Shown: positions 8,998 through 20,640 of the stretch, piece after piece
Position numbering within the stretch: the first letter of the stretch is position 1
Layout of the letters: each line of letters opens with the position of its first letter
Assembly (NCBI RefSeq): GCF_029210385.1
Contig: NZ_JARGDQ010000004.1
Location: forward strand, 124,001-188,000
Length of the DNA: 64,000 nt
Direction: 5' to 3'
Source: Desulfurivibrio dismutans
Lineage (GTDB): Bacteria > Desulfobacterota > Desulfobulbia > Desulfobulbales > Desulfurivibrionaceae
Position numbers and translations under genes: made by a program
Notes under the pieces: model-generated
What the model was told of the DNA's origin: nothing
Databases searched by the model: none
The model's input: the letters and a program-made list of their open reading frames with translations, nothing else

Positions 8998-9177
8998 GGG
9001 AACCTGTAGGATGCAATTAGAAGTTGTGAAGGGAAGCTAAGCTCCGGTTAGCAATCAAAACGGAGTCTGATGGTTTGGCCGGTCGGAAACCACGGTTGTT
9101 AATGGCAGGGTTTTTACAATATTCATCGGCGTTGTGTCAACAGGAAAAGACGATGGTGGTAGTTGCCAACAAAATAC

Positions 9178-9206
9178 TTGTCAAAAAAGGCCGAAGGGGT
9201 TATATG
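9178..9206 (+). promoter_or_regulatory. Sigma-70 promoter for rpmB
   Basis: TTGTCA (9178-9183) and TATATG (9201-9206) are separated by 17 bases, a near-consensus housekeeping promoter. Transcription would start near 9213, about 60 bases before the rpmB ATG. Confidence 0.6.
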
Positions 9207-9271
9207 TCCGGGTCTTGTTCCTTGCGAGTCCGCCATTACTGATTACCCATAATAAATTGTGGAGTTTAGAT

Positions 9272-9460
9272 ATGTCCAAAGTATGTTCCGTTTGCGGCAA
9301 GAAACCGGAAGTAGGCAACAACGTCAGCCACGCTCACAACAAGTCCCGTCGTCGCTGGTTGCCCAACCTGCAGAGCGTTCGGGTGGCAGTTCCCGGCGGT
9401 AACACCCGCCGCACCCGCGTTTGCACCCGCTGTCTGCGTTCCGGTGCGGTGGCTAAATAA
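9272..9460 (+). CDS. rpmB: 50S ribosomal protein L28
   Basis: The protein is 62 residues: [12 protein letters not shown] at the start, then [23 protein letters not shown] and [10 protein letters not shown], a clear L28 of the zinc-binding (two CxxC pairs) type. The open frame extends upstream, but the ATG at 9272 is chosen because GGAG (9261-9264) lies seven bases before it and family members begin here. It is a single-gene unit with its own promoter, and its stop lies only 20 bp from the convergent rel stop. Confidence 0.95.
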   Translation: MSKVCSVCGKKPEVGNNVSHAHNKSRRRWLPNLQSVRVAVPGGNTRRTRVCTRCLRSGAVAK

Positions 9461-9480
9461 GCCGCGTCAGGCTGGAAAAG

Positions 9481-11685
9481 TTATTTGCGGTCGGCGTCGG
9501 TGATCCCCGCCAGTTGTCGGATATGCTGAAGGATGCGGTTCAAGTGATCGATGCCGTCCACTTCCAGAATCATGTTGAAACGGGCCTGGTCGCTGCTGGT
9601 GTTTACCTCCAGGTTGGCGATGTTGGCATCGTCGTTGCTGATGGTGCTGGAAAGAGCGGCCAGCAGCCCCTTGCGGTTTTCGCCCACCGCCTGAATTGAA
9701 GCCCGGAAAGGGGTCTTGCCGGCCCCGCTCCAGCGTACCCCGATCCTTCTCTCCGCTTCCCCTCCCAGCAGATTGGCACAGTTGCTTTTGTGCACCGTAA
9801 TGCCGCGACCGGTGGTGATAAAGCCGATTATCTCGTCGCCAGGCACCGGCCGGCAGCAGTTGGCCAGCTTGGTGGGAATCCCGGTGGCTCCTTCCACGAT
9901 AACCGCTTCCCCCCCGCCTCTGCTCTTTCGGCTCTGTCGCCGCTGAACCTGTTCCATCAGGGCGCTTTCTGCTTCTTCAGTGTCTTCATCCCGGCGTAGT
10001 TCTTCCGGTTGCAGTATGCGAGTAAGGGCGGTCATGCCGATCTTGCCGGAACCCACCTTGCGCAGCAGATCATCCAGGGAATTACATGATAAGCCTTTCA
10101 ACAGTTCCTGCAAGTGGCCGGTCTTGATCAGCTTTTTTAAGCTGATATCGTGTTTGCGCAACTCCCGCTCGCAGATCTCCCGGCCCTTTTCCAGGTCGTG
10201 CTCCCGTTGCTCCTGGTTAAGCCACTGGCGGATGCGGTTGCGGGCCCGGCTGGTTTTGACAATGTGCAGCCAGTTGCGGCTGGGCTTCTGGTGGGGGGAG
10301 GTAATGATCTCCACCACGTCGCCGTTTTTCAGTGGCGTGCGCAAAGGGGCGATCTGGCCGTTGATCTTGGCGCCGCTGCAGCGGTTGCCCACCTCGGTGT
10401 GCACGCTGTAGGCGAAATCCAGCGGGGTGCTGCCTTTGGGAAGGCCCTTGACCTCGCCGTTGGGGGTAAGCACGTAGATATCATCCTCATACAGCTCGCC
10501 CTTCACCGTTTCCAGCAGCTCCTTGGGGTCTTCCAGTTCCTGGAGCATGGCCACCAGTTGCTTGAGCCACTTAAAAAGTTTGACGTCCTGGGGGCTGGCG
10601 GCCTGGCCTTCTTTGTAGGCCCAGTGGGCGGCAATGCCCTCGGCGGCGATGCGGTCCATGTCCTCGGTGCGGATCTGGATCTCCATGAAATCGCCGTTGG
10701 GACCGATCACCGAGGTGTGTACCGATTGGTAGCCGTTGGCCTTGGGGTGGCTGATGAAATCCTTGAAACGGCCGTCGATGGGTGGCCACAGGGAATGAAT
10801 GACTCCCAGGGCCTGGTAGCAATCCTTGACGTCGCCGACGATGATCCGGAAGGCCACTTTGTCGTAAACTTTGTCGATGGTGATGTTTTGCACCAGCAGC
10901 TTCTTGTGAATGCTGTAGAGGTGCTTTGGGCGACCCAGGATGCGGAAGTTTGTCAGGCCGCTTTCCCTCAGATGGTGGGTCAGCAGCCCCTTAATCCGCT
11001 CCACGTAAGCTTCGCGGTCCGGCAGCGAGGTCTGGATCTTGGACATCAGGTACTGATAATCCTCGGGCTGCAGGTGGGCAAAGGCCAGATCCTCCAGCTC
11101 CCGCTTGATCCAGTCGATCCCCAGGCGTCCGGCCAACGGCGCGTAGAGATCCATGGTTTCCTGGGCGATCTCCCGGCGATGCTCCTGGTCGCTGATGTTG
11201 AGGGTTTGCATGTCGTGCAGGCGGTCGGCCAGGCGGACCAGCAGGACTCGGATGTCGGTGGCCATGGCCAGCAGCATCTTACGGATGTTTTCCGCCTGGT
11301 AGGCCAGGCGGTTGTTGAACTGCACGGCGGTGATTCGGGTGGCGCCGGCGACAATGCCGGCCACGTCCTCACCGTACTCCTCCCGCAGTTTAGCCTGACT
11401 GACGGGATGTTCCTTCTGCTTCAATATCCCGTGCAACAGCCCGGCGGTGAGGGTGGCGACATCCAGCCGCATGGCGGTGAGGATCTCGGTGACCGCCAGC
11501 ACGTGCTCCAGGTAAGGCCGGCCGGAATAGCGGTGGCGCGAACTGTTATGCGCCCGTTTAGCCAGGGCGTAGGCCCGGCGCAAGGGGTCCAGATCCTCGT
11601 CGGGCATGTAGTTGGCGGCCTGGCGCAGGATATCGTCGATGCCGGCAAGCGGTGGTGATGAGGTCGGCGGCTTGGCTTTAGTCAT
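9481..11685 (-). CDS. rel: RelA/SpoT-type (p)ppGpp synthetase with degenerate hydrolase motif
   Basis: The 734-residue protein has the full long-RSH layout: HD hydrolase-like domain (about 40-190), synthetase (about 235-350), TGS (about 405-465), helical and zinc-finger region, and C-terminal ACT (about 660-734). The synthetase looks intact, with the RFKD signature ([19 protein letters not shown] near 306) and EIQIRT. In the hydrolase domain the metal-binding HD pair reads HG (H85-G86) and the usual following ED is replaced by lysine and glutamine (GILKQK), while [11 protein letters not shown] is kept. Hydrolysis of ppGpp is therefore probably lost. It starts inside the end of proS (8-bp overlap), so the two are co-transcribed. 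Confidence 0.9.
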   Translation of the reverse strand: MTKAKPPTSSPPLAGIDDILRQAANYMPDEDLDPLRRAYALAKRAHNSSRHRYSGRPYLEHVLAVTEILTAMRLDVATLTAGLLHGILKQKEHPVSQAKLREEYGEDVAGIVAGATRITAVQFNNRLAYQAENIRKMLLAMATDIRVLLVRLADRLHDMQTLNISDQEHRREIAQETMDLYAPLAGRLGIDWIKRELEDLAFAHLQPEDYQYLMSKIQTSLPDREAYVERIKGLLTHHLRESGLTNFRILGRPKHLYSIHKKLLVQNITIDKVYDKVAFRIIVGDVKDCYQALGVIHSLWPPIDGRFKDFISHPKANGYQSVHTSVIGPNGDFMEIQIRTEDMDRIAAEGIAAHWAYKEGQAASPQDVKLFKWLKQLVAMLQELEDPKELLETVKGELYEDDIYVLTPNGEVKGLPKGSTPLDFAYSVHTEVGNRCSGAKINGQIAPLRTPLKNGDVVEIITSPHQKPSRNWLHIVKTSRARNRIRQWLNQEQREHDLEKGREICERELRKHDISLKKLIKTGHLQELLKGLSCNSLDDLLRKVGSGKIGMTALTRILQPEELRRDEDTEEAESALMEQVQRRQSRKSRGGGEAVIVEGATGIPTKLANCCRPVPGDEIIGFITTGRGITVHKSNCANLLGGEAERRIGVRWSGAGKTPFRASIQAVGENRKGLLAALSSTISNDDANIANLEVNTSSDQARFNMILEVDGIDHLNRILQHIRQLAGITDADRK

Positions 11686-13408
11686 GGTCGCTGGTTGTGG
11701 CTTTGTCGGCTGCTGCCACCATCTCCCGGATCACCGCCTCGGCGGCGGCGGGGGTGGCCTCGCTGGTCTGGCCGTCTGAACGGGTGCGGAGCTCCAGCAG
11801 GCCGTCGTTCTTGAAGCGCTTGCCCACCATCAGGCGGATGGGAATGCCGATCAGGTCGGCGTCCTTGAACTTGCTGCCGGGCCGCTCGTCGCGGTCATCC
11901 AGCAGCACCTCGATGCCGGCGGCGGTCAGCGCACGGTACAGCCGTTCGGCCTCGGCGGTGATTTCGGCGTCCTTGGGGGTAAGGTTAAGCAGGATCACCT
12001 GGAAGGGCGCGATGGGCAGCGGAAAGATCATGCCGTCCCGGTCGTGGCTCTGCTCGATGGCCGCCGCCACCGTGCGGCTGACCCCGATGCCGAAACAGCC
12101 CATGACAAAATGCCGGCTCTGCCCCTGGTCGTCCAGGAAGGTGGCGTTCAGGGCCTTGCTGTAGTTTTTTCCCAGCTTGAAGATGTGCCCCACCTCAATA
12201 CCGCGGGTCAAGGCCAGCTTGCCGCCGCAGCGGGGGCAACGGTCGTCCTCGTTGACCATGCGGATATCGCCGGTATGCTGGGGGGTGAAATCGCGGCCGG
12301 AGTTGACGTTGACCAGGTGGCAGTCGGCCTCGTTGGCGCCGGTGACGAAGTTGACCAGGCCGGCCACCGCCTGGTCCATCACCAGGGGGATTTTCAGTCC
12401 CACCGGACCCAGGTAGCCCGCCGGCGCGCCGGCCAGTTGTGTCACCTTGCCGTCGTCCGCCAGTTCCACCTCCTGGGCGCCCAGCAGATTCTGCAGCTTC
12501 ACCGGCTGCACCTCATGGTCGCCGCGCAGCAGGACGGCCACCGGCTGGCCGTCGGCCAGGTAGATCATGGTCTTGACCAGGTTTTCATGGGGAATCTGCA
12601 GAAACTCGCAGACCTCGCTGACGGTTTTGCGGCCCGGGGTGGCGATCTTTTCCGCTTCCTTGGGGGCCTCGCTGCGGCTGTCCTTTTCCGCTTGGGCGGT
12701 GGCCTTTTCCAGGTTGGCGGCGTAATCGCAGTGCTGGCAGATTACCACCACATCCTCGCCGGTGGCGGCCAGCACCATAAATTCGTGGGAGAAGCTGCCG
12801 CCGATGGTGCCGGTGTCGGCCTCCACCGCCCGGAAGGCCAGGCCGCAGCGGGTGAAGATGCGCTGGTAGGCGTCATGCATTTTCTGGTAGGTAACATCGG
12901 CTCCGGCCTCGTCCACGTCGAAGCTGTAGCCGTCCTTCATGATAAACTCCCGGCCCCGCATGAGGCCGAAGCGGGGCCGGATCTCATCGCGGAACTTGGT
13001 CTGGATCTGGTACAGGTTCACCGGCAACTGGCGGTAGGAGTGGATGTTTTTTCGCACCAGGTCGGTGATTACCTCCTCGTGGGTGGGCCCCAGGCAGCTC
13101 TCCCGCTGGTGGCGATCCTTGAAACGCAGCAGCTCCGGGCCGTACTTTTCCCAGCGGCCCGACTCTTCCCATAAATCGGCGGGCTGGACCATGGGCAGCA
13201 GCACCTCCTGGGCCCCGGCCCGGTTCATCTCCTCGCGGACAATTTGCTCCACCTTGCGGATGGCGGCCAGCCCCAGGGGCAGGTAGGAGTAAACCCCGGC
13301 GGTGAGCTTGCGGATCATCCCGCCCCGCAGCATCAGTTTATGGCTGATAACCTCGGCCTCGGCCGGATCTTCCTTGAGGGTGGGCAGCAGCAGTTGAGAA
13401 AAACGCAT
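11678..13408 (-). CDS. proS: Prolyl-tRNA synthetase
   Basis: This 576-residue class II aminoacyl-tRNA synthetase is of the bacterial type with an editing insertion. Class II motifs are visible: motif 2 in [25 protein letters not shown] (about 139-163) and motif 3 in GCFGIGVSR (about 443-451). The region from about 225 to 380 is the YbaK-like domain that clears alanyl-tRNA(Pro). The C-terminal anticodon-binding domain begins near 475 ([15 protein letters not shown]). It overlaps the start of rel by 8 bp. Palindromic element C lies between it and the upstream ispG gene. Confidence 0.95.
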   Translation of the reverse strand: MRFSQLLLPTLKEDPAEAEVISHKLMLRGGMIRKLTAGVYSYLPLGLAAIRKVEQIVREEMNRAGAQEVLLPMVQPADLWEESGRWEKYGPELLRFKDRHQRESCLGPTHEEVITDLVRKNIHSYRQLPVNLYQIQTKFRDEIRPRFGLMRGREFIMKDGYSFDVDEAGADVTYQKMHDAYQRIFTRCGLAFRAVEADTGTIGGSFSHEFMVLAATGEDVVVICQHCDYAANLEKATAQAEKDSRSEAPKEAEKIATPGRKTVSEVCEFLQIPHENLVKTMIYLADGQPVAVLLRGDHEVQPVKLQNLLGAQEVELADDGKVTQLAGAPAGYLGPVGLKIPLVMDQAVAGLVNFVTGANEADCHLVNVNSGRDFTPQHTGDIRMVNEDDRCPRCGGKLALTRGIEVGHIFKLGKNYSKALNATFLDDQGQSRHFVMGCFGIGVSRTVAAAIEQSHDRDGMIFPLPIAPFQVILLNLTPKDAEITAEAERLYRALTAAGIEVLLDDRDERPGSKFKDADLIGIPIRLMVGKRFKNDGLLELRTRSDGQTSEATPAAAEAVIREMVAAADKATTSDHD

Positions 13409-13438
13409 GTCGGTGATCCTTATTCATAGTTGATGTTC

Positions 13439-13546
13439 GTAATCGTTCAGCAGTGCCGCAGGTTCGGGCAAGCAGCTGGGCGCCGCGTACCCCGTGTACG
13501 TAAGCCCGGCTGATCGCCCGAAGATGCGGTGCTGCTGAACGATTAC
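13439..13546. repeat. Palindromic element C (108 bp)
   Basis: Arms GTAATCGTTCAGCAG and CTGCTGAACGATTAC are perfectly complementary, and pairing continues through GTGCCGCA/TGCGGTGC and CGGGC/GCCCG. The centre reads CCGCGTAC, a short loop, GTACG. The right end contains the TAA stop codon of ispG (TTA at 13543-13545). It sits between ispG and proS, both on the minus strand. Confidence 0.85.
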
Positions 13547-14610
13547 TGATGTTCCAAGGTCATTTTTTCGATCTCAGCCAGAAAAACCGCCAGCAGTTCC
13601 GCTTCCGGCACTTTCTTGAAAATTTTACCCTTTTTGAAGATAATTCCTACCCCGTGGCCGCCGGCCACCCCGATGTCGGCCTCCCGGGCCTCGCCGGGGC
13701 CGTTGACCACACAGCCCATGACGGCGATCTTGAGCGGTGTCTTGATCTTCTGAATATAACGCTCAACCTCCTCGGCCAGGCTAAACAGGTTGACCTGGCA
13801 GCGGCCGCAGGTGGGGCAGGAGATCAGCTCCGGGCCGCGGAAGCGCAGGTGCAGGCTGCGCAGCAGTTCGTAGGCCACCCGGATTTCCTCCACTGGGTCG
13901 CGGGTTAGAGAAATGCGAAAGGTGTCGCCGATCCCTTCGTAAAGCAAGATCCCCAGGGCGACGCTGGACTTGACGGTGCCGGCGATCAGCCCGCCGGCCT
14001 CGGTGACCCCCAGGTGCAGGGGGTAGTCGGAGACCGCGCTCAGTTGCCGGTAGGCCTCGACGGTGGTCAGGGCATCGGAGGATTTCAGGGAAATTTTGAT
14101 TTCCTCAAAACCCAGCTTCTCCAGCTTTGCCACGTTGCGCCGGGCGCTTTCCACCAGGGCGGCGGGGGTGGGGTGGCCGTGGCGGGCCAGGATGTCCTTT
14201 TCCAGCGAACCGGCGTTGACCCCCACCCGGATCGCCACCCCATGGGCCTTGGCGGCGTCGGCCACCCGGGCCAGCTTCTCCTCGCCGCCAAGGTTGCCGG
14301 GGTTGATGCGAATACCCTGGGCGCCGTGCTCCATGGCGGCAATGGCCAGCCGGTGGTCAAAGTGGATGTCGGCGATCAGGGGGATGGTGATTTGCTCCCG
14401 GATCGCCTTGATGGCCGCCGCCGCCTCCAGGTCCAGCACCGCCACCCGGATGATCTCGCAGCCGGCCTCCTCCAGCCGCCCGATCTGGGCCACGGTGGCC
14501 GCCACATCCCGGGTATCGGTGTTGGTCATGGACTGCACGGCAATGGGCGCCCCACCGCCGATGGGCACCGGTCCCACTCGGATCTGTCTGGTATTTTTCC
14601 TGGCTTGCAT
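13543..14610 (-). CDS. ispG: 4-hydroxy-3-methylbut-2-en-1-yl diphosphate synthase
   Basis: IspG (GcpE) is the iron-sulfur enzyme of the penultimate MEP-pathway step to isoprenoids. Conserved parts include IAVQSMTNTDTRD, the TIM-barrel stretch PLIADIHFDHRLA, INPGNLGG and the cluster cysteines in SCPTCGRCQVN, with a third in GCVVNGPGEA. I choose ATG 14610 (MQARKNTRQIRVGPVPIGG), which fits the family start. The frame could extend to a TTG at 14628, but a TATAAT-like box lies in that stretch. The protein would have 355 residues. Its last codons and stop fall in the arm of element C. Confidence 0.92.
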   Translation of the reverse strand: MQARKNTRQIRVGPVPIGGGAPIAVQSMTNTDTRDVAATVAQIGRLEEAGCEIIRVAVLDLEAAAAIKAIREQITIPLIADIHFDHRLAIAAMEHGAQGIRINPGNLGGEEKLARVADAAKAHGVAIRVGVNAGSLEKDILARHGHPTPAALVESARRNVAKLEKLGFEEIKISLKSSDALTTVEAYRQLSAVSDYPLHLGVTEAGGLIAGTVKSSVALGILLYEGIGDTFRISLTRDPVEEIRVAYELLRSLHLRFRGPELISCPTCGRCQVNLFSLAEEVERYIQKIKTPLKIAVMGCVVNGPGEAREADIGVAGGHGVGIIFKKGKIFKKVPEAELLAVFLAEIEKMTLEHQ

Positions 14611-14703
14611 AACCACGATATTATACAACCAAACCCGGAAAATGCACCCGTAAAGCCAGCGGCTCCCTCGTTGTGAGAATGCGGCCCTGCAGGAGGCCCG
14701 GGA

Positions 14704-14968
14704 CTAGAGCCCCCATTGAACCACTTCCGAGAGGGAAGGGTGGATATGAATGGCGCTTCGTATCGCGTTTACCCCGGCGCCGCTGGCCATGGCAAACTTC
14801 TCGACGCCGGCCAGGTTATAGGCCAGGGTCATCGCCGACCTGCATCTTGTTGGGTGAGAGAAAGGCGGCTTCCCCTTTGTAGTAGCCCACCACATCCTGA
14901 TCTTGCATCGATCTTTCCATGGCGGCGGCCTGTCGGGCCATATATTCGTTGGCGTTGCGGACGATCAT
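14704..14968 (-). pseudogene. Remnant of an NAD(P)-disulfide oxidoreductase (lipoamide dehydrogenase/mercuric reductase family)
   Basis: Two short frames on the minus strand carry separate pieces of one family. The first (from ATG 14968) reads MIVRNANEYMARQAAAMERS and continues into VVGYYKGEAAFLSPNKMQVGD, like the segment after the FAD-binding domain. The second, ending at a TAG at 14704, reads AYNLAGVEKFAMASGAGVNA followed by HIHPSLSEVV, like the dimerisation-domain C-terminus (HPTLSE motif). The middle of the protein, about 250 residues, is missing and the pieces are out of frame. I read this as an internally deleted, decayed gene; the family call rests on short motifs. Confidence 0.5.
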
Positions 14969-15185
14969 ATTTCCCCTGGTTGATTTCTTTCAGCTATAGA
15001 TAAATTAAAGTTAAAAATCAGCCCGTCGCCGACAGATTTCCACATTTTGAACCGTCGTTCGGCATAAAATCAAGTAAAAAACCGTCCGTGCGGAAATACG
15101 GCTATTTAACGTGATGGTGGCGGCCGGGTGAAATTATACTTTTGTCTTTAAAGTTTTATGGGTAATAATTATTGTCAGGACCATT

Positions 15186-15377
15186 GTGGTGGACGCGCTG
15201 CTTGACCGGGGGGAGGGGGTGATTGCCCAAGTTTTACGATTGGTGATCGCCTATGAACAGGCAAACTGGCAAACAGCGGAGCAGATCGCCCGGTTGTTGC
15301 AGATTGATTTTGCCGCGCTGCCGACGCTTTTTGAGCGCTCATTAGATCTGCTGGAGGCCTTTGATCTTACCCTTTGA
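15186..15377 (+). pseudogene. C-terminal remnant of an EAL/HDOD (YuxH-like) signalling protein
   Basis: The 63-residue frame (GTG start, no clear ribosome site) reads MVDALLDRGEGVIAQVLRLV followed by AYEQANWQTAEQIARLLQID and ends SLDLLEAFDLTL. This resembles the extreme C-terminus of EAL-HDOD proteins (a DALLDRP-type segment, then AYERGDWE-type residues), with the rest of the HDOD domain absent. The surrounding 15000-15185 is AT-rich and shows no gene. It is probably debris, but it could be a small unrelated protein. Confidence 0.35.
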
Positions 15378-15425
15378 AAATGCTCTTTGTGTCCGGTTGC
15401 CCATTGCAGAAGGCACGGTTACAGG

Positions 15426-15454
15426 TTGATCTTTAAAAGAAAACAAAATAGGAT
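15426..15454 (+). promoter_or_regulatory. Candidate promoter for ferritin
   Basis: TTGATC (15426-15431) and TAGGAT (15449-15454) with a 17-base AT-rich spacer lie 60 bases upstream of the ferritin ATG. The -35 is good and the -10 only moderate. No clear Fur or PerR palindrome overlaps it. Confidence 0.4.
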
Positions 15455-15513
15455 GCTCAATCCATATAGTGGCTTATGCTACCATTTTTTTCCAAAACCA
15501 AAGAGGTTAAAAA

Positions 15514-16014
15514 ATGTTCAGCCGGAAAATCGAGACCGCACTTAATCAGCAGGTAAATGCCGAACTTTACTCTTCTTACCTTTATCTTTCAATGTCTGCC
15601 TATTTCAGCGAAATAAACCTCGCTGGCTGTGCGCACTGGATGCGCCTTCAGGCCCAAGAAGAACTGAGTCATGCGCTCAAAATCTACGACTGCATCAATG
15701 AGCGGGGAGGGCGGGCAGAGTTGAGCGGGATTGAGGCGCCGCCGCAAAAATGGGAGTCTCCCACTGCCGTTTTTAAAGAGGTTTTGCTCCATGAACAAAA
15801 GGTGACCGGACTGATTAACCAATTGGTCGATTTGGCGATCAGTGAAAAGGATCACGCCACCAATAATTTTCTACAATGGTTCGTGGCCGAGCAGGTGGAG
15901 GAGGAGGCCAGCGCCAATGAAGTGTTGCAGAAGATGCAACTGGCGGCCAGGGAAGGCGGTCTGTTCATCCTCGATCAGGAGCTGGCCAAGCGAGTGCTGA
16001 CCCCGGCGGCGTAG
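15514..16014 (+). CDS. ftnA: Ferritin (FtnA type)
   Basis: This 166-residue four-helix protein, FtnA-like, shows the non-haem ferritin ferroxidase residues: E17 ([12 protein letters not shown]), E50 and H53 (QAQEELSHA), E94 region ([14 protein letters not shown]) and [10 protein letters not shown]. There is no bacterioferritin haem methionine pattern. It oxidises Fe(II) and stores iron as a 24-mer in the cytosol, which also limits Fenton chemistry. It stands next to katG and a PerR/Fur-like regulator, so it belongs to a peroxide and iron defence neighbourhood. The start has AAAGAGG eight bases upstream. Confidence 0.93.
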   Translation: MFSRKIETALNQQVNAELYSSYLYLSMSAYFSEINLAGCAHWMRLQAQEELSHALKIYDCINERGGRAELSGIEAPPQKWESPTAVFKEVLLHEQKVTGLINQLVDLAISEKDHATNNFLQWFVAEQVEEEASANEVLQKMQLAAREGGLFILDQELAKRVLTPAA

Positions 16015-16142
16015 GGTGAAGGTCCGTCGGCCCGGGCTGGTTGTGGGCAATGTTGGTCGGGGTCGTCCGCCAATTGGGCGCCCACCAGGGCGCGAAGGGT
16101 TCTGCGGGCCAAAACTGATTTCTCCGTGATCGCTTACATCGT

Positions 16143-16184
16143 AAAAGCCCCTGCGTCCAGGCGAATCCTGATGCAGGGGCTTTG
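16143..16184. terminator. Terminator between ftnA and katG
   Basis: AAAGCCCCTGC pairs with GCAGGGGCTTT across an 18-base loop that itself can fold. It lies between two convergent genes, with A-rich and T-rich flanks, so it can end transcription from both sides. Confidence 0.75.
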
Positions 16185-16222
16185 TCTTTACGGCCTTTCG
16201 GTTATGGGTACTGGTAGTACAA

Positions 16223-18481
<2,259 letters not shown>

Positions 18482-18504
18482 TCATGTTGTTTCTGCTTCT
18501 TTAT

Positions 18505-18521
18505 ACTATTTAGGAAATACT
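18505..18521 (-). promoter_or_regulatory. Candidate PerR/Fur operator upstream of katG
   Basis: The AT-rich near-palindrome ACTATTT-AGG-AAATACT (one mismatch between halves) lies about 90 bp upstream of katG and about 40 bp past the stop of the regulator gene. The spacing and AT-richness suit a PerR or Fur box, but the match to the Bacillus PerR consensus is partial and no clean -35/-10 pair was found around it. Confidence 0.35.
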
Positions 18522-18558
18522 CCGAATAAGCAATAAAAAAAATGACCGGCCGGGTAAA

Positions 18559-19023
18559 TTATTTCTTTTCGGCCTGCTCGTAGCACTGGCGGCAAATGCC
18601 GGTGATGACCACGTTTCTGGCCACGCTCTGCCCCCAGCGGTCCACTTCCGGGGGCCGGGGCAGGGTGTCAAACGCGTCCCAAATGAAATCTCTGATTTGG
18701 TGGCATTTCATGCAAATAAGATGATGGTGGGGGATCCCGCGATCCGCTTCGTAGCGCACCAGGCCCTCGGTGGTATCGACCCGGTTGATCATTCCGGCCT
18801 CTTCCAGAGTAGCCAGAGTCCGGTAGACGGTATCGATGGAAATGGTGGGAATATGCCGGCGCACCCGCTGAAAAATGGTCTCCACCGCAGGGTGGTCCCG
18901 GGAGGAGAGCAGCTCGCGATAAATGGTGAGCCGCTGATGGGTCATCTTCAAACCATTTTCCCGGCAGCGTTTTTCAAAATCGGCAAGCCGCCCCTGAATA
19001 ATGTGCTGATCCGGTTCATGCAT
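18559..19023 (-). CDS. perR: PerR-like Fur family regulator
   Basis: This 154-residue transcription factor has an N-terminal winged helix (KMTHQRLTIYRELLSS ... ISIDTVYRTLATLEEAGMI, about residues 26-78) and a C-terminal metal-binding dimerisation domain. The structural zinc cysteines are present as CMKC and CRQC, and histidines for the regulatory metal in GIPHHHLIC. The position directly before katG, and next to ferritin, favours a peroxide-sensing PerR role over iron-sensing Fur. PerR and Fur cannot be separated firmly from sequence alone. The ATG is preceded by GAGGTG. Confidence 0.85.
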   Translation of the reverse strand: MHEPDQHIIQGRLADFEKRCRENGLKMTHQRLTIYRELLSSRDHPAVETIFQRVRRHIPTISIDTVYRTLATLEEAGMINRVDTTEGLVRYEADRGIPHHHLICMKCHQIRDFIWDAFDTLPRPPEVDRWGQSVARNVVITGICRQCYEQAEKK

Positions 19024-19136
19024 GGCAAAACACCTCAGTGTAAGTTTTTCCTGATGCTACCTGGCCTGCCTTCGAGCGTCAATAAACATCACGTTCTTAT
19101 TTGTTGAGGCAGTAACTATCCAGCTCAACTCAGCAG

Positions 19137-19244
19137 ATAACTATTCAGCCGTGCCCCATATTGCGGTAAGCAGGTCGGCGTAGCGTACATCAGGTACTCA
19201 AGCCGACCTGATCGCCGCAAGATGGGGTGCTGCTGGATAGTTAC
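19137..19244. repeat. Palindromic element D (108 bp) with a tandem extra arm
   Basis: Arms ATAACTATTCAGC and GCTGGATAGTTAC pair with two mismatches or G-T pairs. The core GCGGTAAGCAGGTCGGC / GCCGACCTGATCGCCGC pairs around GCGTAC. Just upstream, at 19112-19127, stands a separate arm-like sequence GTAACTATCCAGCTCA, which would be an even better partner for the right arm and which recurs exactly at 39398-39413. The element lies between the divergent perR and DUF2065 genes. Confidence 0.75.
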
Positions 19245-19342
19245 TTGGGGCATTAATTGCGTCCGGCCTGTGCTTCGGGTATAGTGCCGCCGCCTGAGTG
19301 AATTTTACCTTGAAATCCCATTGTTTGCCCGGAGTTCTGCCT

Positions 19343-19540
19343 ATGGAATTGTTGCTTACCCTGGTCGGTTTGATCTTGATCGTTGAAGGATTGCCCTATG
19401 CGGCATTCCCCGAGTCCATGCAGCGCTGGCTGGCCCAGGTGCAGGAGCTGCCGCCGGCGGTTTTGCGCAACTTCGGTCTGGTGGCCCTGGGGCTGGGCTT
19501 TTTTCTTTGCTATCTGGCTCAGCGTACAAATTTTTTCTAG
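19343..19540 (+). CDS. DUF2065 (YjeT-like) small membrane protein
   Basis: This 65-residue inner-membrane protein has two hydrophobic helices (MELLLTLVGLILIVEGLPYA and VLRNFGLVALGLGFFLCYLA) joined by a loop with PESMQRWL, the pattern of the DUF2065 family. In other bacteria the family often sits near hflC or purA; no function is established. ATG 19343 is chosen because GGAG lies eight bases upstream and the longer frame adds only non-family residues. It is probably co-transcribed with queA, which begins 15 bp after its stop. Confidence 0.8.
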   Translation: MELLLTLVGLILIVEGLPYAAFPESMQRWLAQVQELPPAVLRNFGLVALGLGFFLCYLAQRTNFF

Positions 19541-19555
19541 CTTGGGGAACCCGTC

Positions 19556-20629
19556 TTGGCCGCTTTTTCATTGGATGATTACGACTACCACCTGCCGACG
19601 GAGCTGATTGCCCAGCAGCCGGCCCCGCAGCGCGATGCCTCCCGCCTCTTGGTCTGCGACGGCGGGAATGGTTTTGTCTTGGCCGACCGGCGTTTTCCCG
19701 ATCTGTTCGATTTGCTTTCCCCCGGTGATCTGCTGGTTTTTAACGATACCCGGGTTTTTCCCGCCCGTTTGCTGGGGCACAAGGAAAGCGGCGGCCGAGT
19801 GGAGTTGTTGCTGTTGGAGTATCCCGTGTGTCATGGGGTGGGAGGAAAGGAAAGCGAGGCCGTGGCCTGGGGGTTGTTGAAAAGCTCCAAAGGGGCCAGG
19901 CCAGGCACCTGGTTGTTGTTTGGCGATGACTGCCGGGTGCTGGTGGAGGAAAAGGGAGAGGGGGGCAAGGTGCGGGTGCGCCTGCAGCTGACCGCTCCTT
20001 TGGATGACTGCCTGGCCCGCTACGGCCGCATGCCCCTGCCGCCATACATCAAGCGGGAGGCCGACAGCGAAGAGGATCGTCGACGCTATCAGACGGTCTA
20101 TGCCCAGGCCCCCGGGGCGGTGGCCGCGCCCACCGCCGGGCTGCACTTCACCGAGGAATTACTGGCAAAAATCAAGGCAAAGGGGGTAGGGCTGGCCCGC
20201 ATCACTCTGCATGTGGGTTACGGCACCTTTGCCCCGGTGCGCAGCCAGGATATCCGCCGACATGAGATCCATGCCGAGGATTATTTGATCAGTGAGGAAA
20301 GCGCCGAATTGATCAATCAGGCCAAGGCCGCCGGCGGCCGGATCTGGGCGGTGGGTACCACCTCGGTGCGGACCCTGGAAGCCGCCGCCGCTGAAGATGG
20401 CCGGGTAACCCCGGGCAGCGGCAGTTGCCGTCTTTACATCTACCCGGGCTACTCTTTCAAAGTGGTGGATAACCTGCTCACCAACTTCCACCTGCCCCGC
20501 TCATCCCTGCTGTTTTTGGTCAGCGCCCTGGCCGGCCGGGAAAACATTCTCCGGGCCTACCGGCACGCCGTAGCCGCGCGTTACCGTTTCTTCAGCTACG
20601 GCGACGCCATGGCCATCATTAAAAAATAG
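19556..20629 (+). CDS. queA: S-adenosylmethionine:tRNA ribosyltransferase-isomerase
   Basis: QueA transfers the ribosyl part of SAM to preQ1-tRNA to form epoxyqueuosine. The 357-residue chain contains FDLLSPGDLLVFNDTRVFPARLLG, GRMPLPPYIKR, YQTVYAQAPGAVAAPTAGLHF, RITLHVGYGTFAPVR and FHLPRSSLLFLVSALAG, all diagnostic. The start is a TTG at 19556 (protein start MAAFSLDDYDYHLPTELIAQ), which fits the family N-terminus; no ATG is available. It forms an operon with the DUF2065 gene upstream. Confidence 0.94.
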   Translation: MAAFSLDDYDYHLPTELIAQQPAPQRDASRLLVCDGGNGFVLADRRFPDLFDLLSPGDLLVFNDTRVFPARLLGHKESGGRVELLLLEYPVCHGVGGKESEAVAWGLLKSSKGARPGTWLLFGDDCRVLVEEKGEGGKVRVRLQLTAPLDDCLARYGRMPLPPYIKREADSEEDRRRYQTVYAQAPGAVAAPTAGLHFTEELLAKIKAKGVGLARITLHVGYGTFAPVRSQDIRRHEIHAEDYLISEESAELINQAKAAGGRIWAVGTTSVRTLEAAAAEDGRVTPGSGSCRLYIYPGYSFKVVDNLLTNFHLPRSSLLFLVSALAGRENILRAYRHAVAARYRFFSYGDAMAIIKK

Positions 20630-20640
20630 GCCGGGTAACC

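Noticed and set aside
10150-11658. Long plus-strand open frame (502 codons) opposite rel
   Set aside because: It is a GC-driven mirror of the rel gene. Composition is low-complexity Gly/Val/His-rich, with no ribosome site and no recognisable domain, while the opposite strand encodes a complete RSH protein.
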